Below are positions 57,316 through 64,000 of a stretch of 64,000 nt of DNA, piece by piece. Within the stretch, counting starts at the first letter, position 1; each line of letters starts with the position of its first letter. Below the pieces are notes generated by a model, which saw nothing but the letters and a program-made list of their open reading frames with translations, did not search any database and was not told where the DNA came from. This DNA comes from Turnera subulata (taxonomy: Eukaryota; Streptophyta; Magnoliopsida; Malpighiales; Passifloraceae), in contig JAKUCV010004874.1 in the NCBI GenBank assembly GCA_028386065.3, positions 40,545 to 104,544 of the forward strand, given 5' to 3'. The position numbers were made by a program, and so were the translations under genes.

Positions 57316-58718
57316 TGTCAAATCTGCAAGCGCACAGATTGAGGTAGTACACAAGGTCTTATTCACAGGGACTAGGCAAAGTAATTAATCAACAGGCTCA
57401 CTCTGTTAGGCTAAAAACAGTAAAGAAATAGTGATTTGGAGATTATAATTATTAATCGTGATAAACAATAAAATAAATAGTGATAAACTATAAATAAAAC
57501 GAGAAGATCAGATACGGAAGGTCTAGATCAATCGGGATTCACTACTCTCTCCTTTTCGCTCTAATTATCCTCCCAGACTCGTCAACAGGGTGACTCTGTT
57601 CCATGTCTACAAACGGGGTGACACTGTTCACTAAAACCTGTAGTTTCTTTACTTGATTTCTGATGGGTAACAACCTAGGGTGAGAATATCGACTTTGAAA
57701 GAATAAACTCGTCTCAGAGGTCAATTTTACCATTGTCATGGATCAAACCTATTCCTAAGAGCATTGATGTTCTATGTTGTTACTTACTCCACAATAATCT
57801 TTTTTTTTTTTTTACTCCACAATAATCTATCACCTTTCAGCACCTAGATTAAGGTTTATTTATGTATTTCCAGCGGTAAACATCTCCTGTCGGTACTTAG
57901 CTTAGCGCCTAAGACAAGTAATAAAGGTGATCAAGCTTCAAACTTGGATAAAACACACATTAATAAATCGAGAAATCAAATAGAAGAAATTGTTGGAGAA
58001 GTCATTAAGCCATAAAAGAGTCAAGTAGCTACATCCCTCTTGACCTAGAATAGAAGGTTTAGTTCATAACTAAAAAGCAAACAAACATGGTGGATTTGTC
58101 CATAATACAAACCGAAATCAAGAACTAGTAAGATCTTCCACAAGAGAGCTTCTGCCTTTGGCTTCTGCTGCCATCGATAATGGAGTAGAAAGAAGTAAAA
58201 AGTGTCCCCTTTTGCTGCAGCCGATGTCTCTTTTTATTATTCTGAAACCCTAGCTTTTTTTAAATTCCTAGAATCTAGCTAAGGTAACTAAATTATAAAA
58301 ATTAATATCTTCTAAGACTCTCCTTCTTTGGCGCAACAAAAATTTCTTTATTTCCATAGGAAAAACAACAGGCCGGCGCCACTTATTGATTGGCCAACAA
58401 GTCATCCTTTGTCGCAAAAATTATATAGCATCATGTTTTGGTCCGTGGGTTTCAACGGTGTGACTCCTTTGAAAACTCATCGCCAAGAAATCTTCATGAA
58501 TTGGCTCCAAACTTTCCAGAATTCCATAAAGGGCTTCAATTCTTTAAAAATCAAGTCATTTTGCAACAAAAGGTACTTGAAAGAAGAAACTAATAAGTGA
58601 AAGCTATACTAGTGGAAAATAAGCTAAAACTGTAAATAACATGCGTGATCTTTAACTAAATGCTTCGCCAAAAGGATATTTTATGCTCCAAATTAATATA
58701 TAATATGCACACATATCA
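57316..58718 (-). mobile_element. Solo LTR of an Athila/Tat-type gypsy element inside the second copia element
   Basis: On the - strand the stretch ends CCTTGTGTACTACCTCAATC, TGTGCGCTTGCAGATTTGACA, the usual end of Athila-type LTRs just before the primer site. The start is near 58718 (TGATATGTGTGCATATTA). No internal region is present. It separates copia RT (56903-57307) from integrase (58730 on). It carries ACAG/CTGT arms seven bases apart at 57392-57406 and 57585-57599, and ACGG/CTGT at 57613-57627. The target duplication was not resolved. Confidence 0.6.
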
Positions 58719-58729
58719 ATAGCTTGACT

Positions 58730-61690
58730 TGCTAATTACTTGTATTTGGTGTTTGTTCTTCTTGTTTAATGACTTGCTCTTCTTCCTTGTCATGTGTCTG
58801 GCATGTTTCTTCCATTAGTACTAAAAATATCGTCTGTAACAACAAACTCATCACTAGTGTCAAACTAAAAAAAAAAACATACATAGATTCTTCAACAATT
58901 AGGGTTCTTTTGTTATAGACACGATAAGCTTTGCTTTTTGCAGTATAGCTAAGAAAAATTCCATCATCAAACTTTGTATCAAATTTACCAAGAGCATTTT
59001 TGGTGTTTAATATAAAGCATTTTGACCCAAAGACCTTAAATTACCCAATATTGAGTTTTTTGCCAAGCCAAAGTTCATTAGATATTTTATCAAGAAAGGA
59101 TCTAATGGTAACACGACTTAAAACGTAGCACGTTGCATTCACTGCCTTCGCACAGAGATAGGTAGGTATTCTATACTCATTCAACATAGTTCTAGTCATT
59201 TCTTTTAGAGTTTGGTTCTTCTTTTCTACTATCATATTTTATCGGGCAGTTCTAGGAGTCGAGAATGTGTGAACTTTGCCATTTTCTTTGCAAAAAGTGG
59301 TCAAAGATGTGATTATCAAATTTTCCTCCAAAATCACTTCTGATTTTAGTAAGCTTATACCCTTTTTTTTTTTGTAACTTTCTAACTATTGATGAAAATT
59401 CATAAAGTCGTTGATCCTTTTGAGCTAGAAAAATAACATCAATTGAAACAAGAATAGTCATCAACAATAACAAATGTGTAACCTCTATCGCCCAGAATTA
59501 CCACCTTCAAAAGTCTAAAAATATTAAAGTGTAGTAGTTCAAGAGAGTGTGTGGGTGATAAAAATTGCATTGGTTTAAAAGAATTTTTGACTTGTTTGTC
59601 CAAATGACAAGCTCAACACACTCCATCTTTCTCAAATTTGAGTTGCAACAATCCTTTTTTTTAGCTCCTTTTTCAGCAGATTTGATATTAATTCCAAGTT
59701 TGTATGTCCCAATCTTCTATGTCACAAAGTTTAGAATTTATATTTTTGCACTAAAGTTGTCTTCAGGTTAGTAACATCATTCACATTTATAAAATACAAG
59801 TATCCTAGTCGTTTCCCAGCAAAACTATGCACTTATTATCACGACTCGTAACTAGACATCCATTCGACTTGAATATAACTTTATATGCACAGTCACATAA
59901 TTGTCTAATGCTCAAGAGATTAAATTTCAAATTATAATGCAGAATAGTAAGATTCTTACCCACATTACTTATACCGAGTATCCTTCCTTTTGATTTATCA
60001 CTAAAAGTGACATTACTTCGAATTTTTGCATTTAGGGATGAAAATTTTGATGAGTCTGTTGTCATGTGTCTAAAACATCCACTATCAAGCATCCATTCAT
60101 CTTTGTTTTCCTGTGCAAAAATCATGTTTTAGTTACCCACACCATCATGGGTTCTTGTGAGTTAGCTTTGACACCTTTAGATACCTATACATATCTAATG
60201 GGATATTTTTTTTTTTTAACTTACATGACCTTGTCCTTCATGACCACAACAATGACACATAATATAAAGTAATTCTACATGTTTTGTTTTCACAAAGTTA
60301 ACCATTAATGACTACTTTGTCTTAAAGATAGAATGTGTAGCTCCAATACCTTCCTTTTGCAAAGAATGTCTTTGTTGTCTCAGAAGGAGACTTAGCCACT
60401 CCTCAATAATATGTTGTAAGACAGAATTTTCATAAAGAAGCATATCATAACTATTCTTACTAGAGAAAAAAAAAATTCTTAGATCATTATAAGTATTAGA
60501 AAAAGTTTCTTTGTCAATTTGGTGTCTTCAAAGCCATTTGTGTAAAAAGTCAGTTTCTTATCCAAATTCTCATGCATGTTTTCAGATTCCAACATCTCAA
60601 CCTTTTTCTAGAACAAAATATTAATATCTCAACCTTTTTCTAAAGCAGAATGTTCCTTTTAGCTATTTTATAAACTTTTTATAGAGATCATCATAAGCAT
60701 TATGTAATCACCAATAGTAATTTTAAAAGTAGTGTTAGTTACCTCATTGTCTTCCTGTTCCTCTAGGCAGGGAATTGTTGATTCTTCTTCGTTAAAATCA
60801 CAAGTTGAATCGAGGTCATCCTAGGTAGTCATTGCCTTTTTTTCCTTTCTTTTTGAAGTATCATACTTAGAATTTCAATGCAGGGGAAAATTAGCCTTGA
60901 TGTGTCTGAGACCCTGCAACCAAAGTACAAGTGATGCTCTTTCTTTGAGTTATTGATCATGATTCCTTTAGGACTTCTGCTACATCAATATCACTTTTAG
61001 TGTCATTGAAGTTGTGGTTTTTCAAAGCAAAATTTTTTTTTCTTTTGTGACTTCTCTTCAAACTTTGAACCACGGACTATGAGATTTACCATAAGCTTAT
61101 TATATGTCAGAGTATTCAAATATTGTGCTTCTTTAATTGTTGTCACCTTACGTTCCCATTTAGTAGGGGGTGAGCGAAAGATCTTTGTCACCTTTTCATT
61201 AGTCTTGCGAAAGCAAATTGTTGCTCAACAATGATTCTTGTATCCATCTCTTGAATGGTTTCGCCTGGCCTCAATTGAAATAGCTCAAAATCTTTCATGA
61301 GTTGATTCATTTTGGATTCCTCAACTTGGTTGGTACCTTCATGAGTGGTACATAAGAGTCTCTAAATCTCGTTGGCAGTATTGCATGATCTTACTCATTG
61401 AAATTTAGCTTCACTAATTCTAGATTGGAGTGCATTCCTGGCTTGAGTGTCAAGCTTGACTTTCTTCATTTCTTCCTCTAACTAGTATTGCATATCCTGT
61501 GTAGGCCAAGTTTAAGGTGTGCTAACCAGTTGTCACATCTCCTGATCCTTCCCTGTAAGGAAATTTTTCATGTGGGATTTCCAATTATCAAAGTTGAGAC
61601 CATTGAAAAAAAGAGCTTTATTGATGTTGTTTTCTTCAAAAGCTATGATCTTTCTCTCTGGGAGGTTAATTCACTAATAAAGAGCCTAAC
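58730..61690 (-). pseudogene. Gag, protease and integrase of the second copia element
   Basis: On the - strand: gag from about 61680, with PTKWERKVTTIKEAQYLNTL (61160 area), the UBN2-type gag motif. Protease follows with EWMLDSGCFRHMTTD (60100; DSG site) and LKFNLLSIRQLCD. Integrase has KGYKLTKIRSDFGGKFDNHI (59360; catalytic D), then NQTLKEMTRTMLNEYRIPT and KAVNATCYVLSRVTIRSFL. The integrase end is KVFGSKCFILNTKNALGKFD and NKRTLIVEESMYVFF (58960-58870). Stops and frame slips occur throughout. The order and motifs are those of SIRE/related copia elements. Confidence 0.8.
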
Positions 61691-61702
61691 TCCGCTACCA
61701 AT
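61686..61702 (-). other. Primer-binding site of the second copia element
   Basis: On the - strand TGGTAGCGGAGTTAGG follows the LTR end, an altered initiator-methionine tRNA complement like the one at 13240-13263. Confidence 0.6.
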
Positions 61703-62530
61703 TATATACCAAAAAATAGGGGGACAAATTAGCCAATTTTATTTAATTGCAGATTTGGTGTAACTAATGCCAAATCGGTTAAGTGTGTGATTTTGGCTGC
61801 TAAAGAGAGTGATTAAATAAGGAAGGGAAGAGCTTTTAGACACGAGATTTATAGTGGTTTCCCATGTCGGAGTACATCGACTACTCAAGGTATCTACCTT
61901 GAGATTTCTAAACTTCACTAACTAGATTTTTCATAGGACAAATCAGTAATGTACAATAAAAGATTTTTCGTAGGTTAAGCTCCAACCTTACACACTCTCA
62001 AAGCATTCTCATGCTTTGCTTCAAACACATCTTAGCAAAACTAACACCTAATTTTGCCTAACTCCTAACTAAGAACAATCTATCGTTTATGAGTAACTAA
62101 CTCAATAAGATCTATACTTAAGCAAAATGAAGAGGTAACACTTTCTAGCACGCTTTGAGAACTTCAAGAGTGACAGATTGTGAAACTAAACTCAGAATGT
62201 CACTTAAACTTAGTTGGCAACCCTACTTAGTTCTTCAAACTCGTTTCCTCTTATAGAGGCAAAAGGGGAAGAAGCCTCCAAGTGTAAACAACTATATGTC
62301 GTTGTCTGGTGCTTCGAGATTTGGCACGAAAGGCACCAAATGTCCAACGTTCGAATTTTTTTCTTGACATTATCAGTTTCGGCATCCAAGATACCAAAAA
62401 CATCCAGCTCCTTTCTGCTCAGTCATAGGTTCACTCCAACATGTAAACGTACCTTAATTCTTCTTCTATTTGCTAAGGGAGAGGCTTTGAATTTAACTTG
62501 TAAAGTTCAACCATATAAAGAGTACTAGGT
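61703..62530 (-). repeat. 5' LTR of the second copia element
   Basis: Lies between the primer site and AT-rich flank. The right end is approximate because no TG start or partner LTR could be fixed. Contains palindromic words GATTTGG/CCAAATC eleven bases apart (61752-61776) and ATTTGG/CCAAAT eleven apart (62319-62341). The matching 3' LTR is not found left of 24183. Confidence 0.5.
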
Positions 62531-63519
62531 TGTATAATAATTGAGTGATTGGATAGATGGAGCACATGCAACAAGAGTGTCAACCCTCATCAAAGTGACA
62601 TCCAACTACATCCACTTCACACAAGCTCCGATCTCACTATACACATTCTTCTATAAATGTACACATGCATTCTTGGGCTAAAAGAAAAGTGTAAACTTAT
62701 AAAATTCGAGGCATGATCTTTAATATTTGTTATAATCCAGTTAAAATCATAAACAATATGATTAGCCATAAAGGTAGATCAAATGAAATTTTGACTGATA
62801 CTTAAGTTAATGTGTACCATCAAGATAAATTAGATATAATAAACCTTGCAAGTACTTGCCAATGCAACTTTAGGCCTACAATTTTTTTATTTATTTTTAT
62901 GAGAACCAACAACCTATATGTTGGATAAATATTTGTATTAAAAATCTTAAAGTTTTGTAGCTTAAAATAACATTTTTTATTTTTGGTATGAAAATTTTAG
63001 TAGTGATTAGTATTAAATTTAGTAAAGAGTAGATATTAACGATTCTTATCAATGGCCTATGATTACGAGTGGCAATGAATCTAAAAAAATGAATATTACC
63101 AAATTTAATCATGTTTGATTTGATAAAATTATTTCCATAAAATTGCATTAAATTTTGCTATAATGTATTTATATGATTGAGTATTTTTTAACATAATATT
63201 TTCAAAACATCTTAAAAATGCATAATATTTAATAAAATAAAGTAATATGCTCTTTATTGGTTTCCAAGTAGGTTTAGGTAATATATTATAATAAAAATTA
63301 GGTGTGTCTTATGGTTCTAACATTAAGGAAAGCGAATAATAGAAACTTTTATCTACCACGTTATATAAATAAAAAAAAAGGTGATTAATCATATGCCGAA
63401 TTTTGTTTTCTTGTTTTATATTTGTTTTACAAGTTTGGTCATATTAATGAAATTTGTATAGTTCTATGATAGGTTTTGCAAAGATTACTATAACCTTAAG
63501 TAGATGAGCGGATTAAAGT
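62531..63519. other. AT-rich flank, no gene seen
   Basis: Very AT-rich, especially 62875-63300. No protein-like frame and no recognised repeat. Confidence 0.5.
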
Positions 63520-63850
63520 TATGTTTGGTCCCTTCGTCTTACTATAATAGTAAAAATGCTGTCACTATACTAATTACGATTAATTATGTCCTCATACTCT
63601 TCTTAAATGATTGATTTAGTCTCTCACATTAAAACGGAGACTAGCAGGCGTGGCTGACTTATTTATGTGGGGACCACAAAATTGTTAAATTATTAATACA
63701 AATGATTAGTCTGCCACATTAGCTAATTTCTGTTTTAATCGTGCAGGGGCCAATTTAATTATTTAAGATGGACAAGGTGATATAATTAATCATAATTAGT
63801 GTAGGAGGACATTTCTTATCATTACCTATGGTGTAAGCGAACCAAGCATA
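63520..63850. mobile_element. Foldback MITE
   Basis: The left end TATGTTTGGTCCCTTCGTC is the imperfect inverted copy of the right end (on the - strand TATGCTTGGTTCGCTTACAC). The similarity continues inward through ACTAATTACGATTAATTATG versus ACTAATTATGATTAATTATA. The element is 331 bp with no coding capacity. Only a TA could be a target duplication, so the superfamily stays open. Confidence 0.65.
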
Positions 63851-64000
63851 TATTTGATCCAAAATGATTTACTAAGAATTGAGGATTTGGCTTGTTATGG
63901 TATTTTGACCTATTACATTTTGGAAGTTGCAATGTATGAAAAAAATTCGTCAATTGGACAGTGAAGAGCTTGCATACCATGATGCCCAGTATATCCAGCA
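63851..64000. other. Right edge of the window, nothing recognised
   Basis: 150 bases of AT-rich DNA without a feature I can support. Confidence 0.4.

Overview
The window is nuclear DNA from a flowering plant, most likely a eudicot. It is AT-rich, has GT-AG introns and is built mainly of nested LTR retrotransposons (Ty1/copia of SIRE and other types; Ty3/gypsy of Athila and Tat/Ogre type). One host gene is clear: an R2R3-MYB transcription factor of subgroup 1 (MYB30/60/94/96/306-like) at 20735-22114 on the + strand, with the canonical three-exon layout (133 + 130 + 745 bp, 335 aa).

Layout. 1-3215: LTR tip, a possible terminal exon (325-445) and a composite foldback element with a 10-bp target duplication (1814-2652). 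3216-13517: a copia element on the - strand that has lost its reverse transcriptase and contains an Athila-like gypsy element (4028-10833), itself lacking RT, RNase H and the integrase core and truncated in its 3' LTR. 13518-19790: LTR remnants and a SIRE-type LTR interrupted by rearranged gypsy pieces, including a 520-bp inverted duplication. 19795-24040: MYB gene and flanks. 24041-24156: degenerate 5S-rRNA-like sequence. 24183-62530: a second copia element on the - strand. It is cut within the RT gene at an 8-bp direct repeat (25401-25408 and 56903-56910) by about 31.5 kb of nested insertions: pieces of a Tat-like LTR ('LTR-B') on the - strand, a 10.3-kb Tat-like element (25609-35888), a 14.0-kb Athila-like element (37600-51645, perfect 5-bp target duplication), an LTR-B copy on the + strand and a gypsy LTR. 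62531-64000: AT-rich DNA with a 331-bp foldback MITE.

The Tat-like element has no recognisable gag-pol. In antisense it carries a spliced, stop-damaged gene with a plant mobile domain (PMD). The Athila-like element keeps gag, protease, RT, RNase H, integrase and an envelope-position ORF, all interrupted by stops; some of these fall at CAG or TGG positions, as expected from C-to-T decay of methylated DNA.

The most unusual signal is a recurring architecture of short inverted repeats with tightly kept spacing in several unrelated retrotransposon families. Examples are 7-bp arms alternating in orientation with 10- and 7-bp spacers (Tat-like element), four-base arms around a 7-base spacer scattered through LTRs, UTRs and coding sequence (Athila-like element), and, at 33766-34200, tandem units in which a constant 9-base loop sits between stems that differ from unit to unit yet stay complementary. 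I know of no described system that this matches. All of it was read by eye; no alignment or folding was computed.
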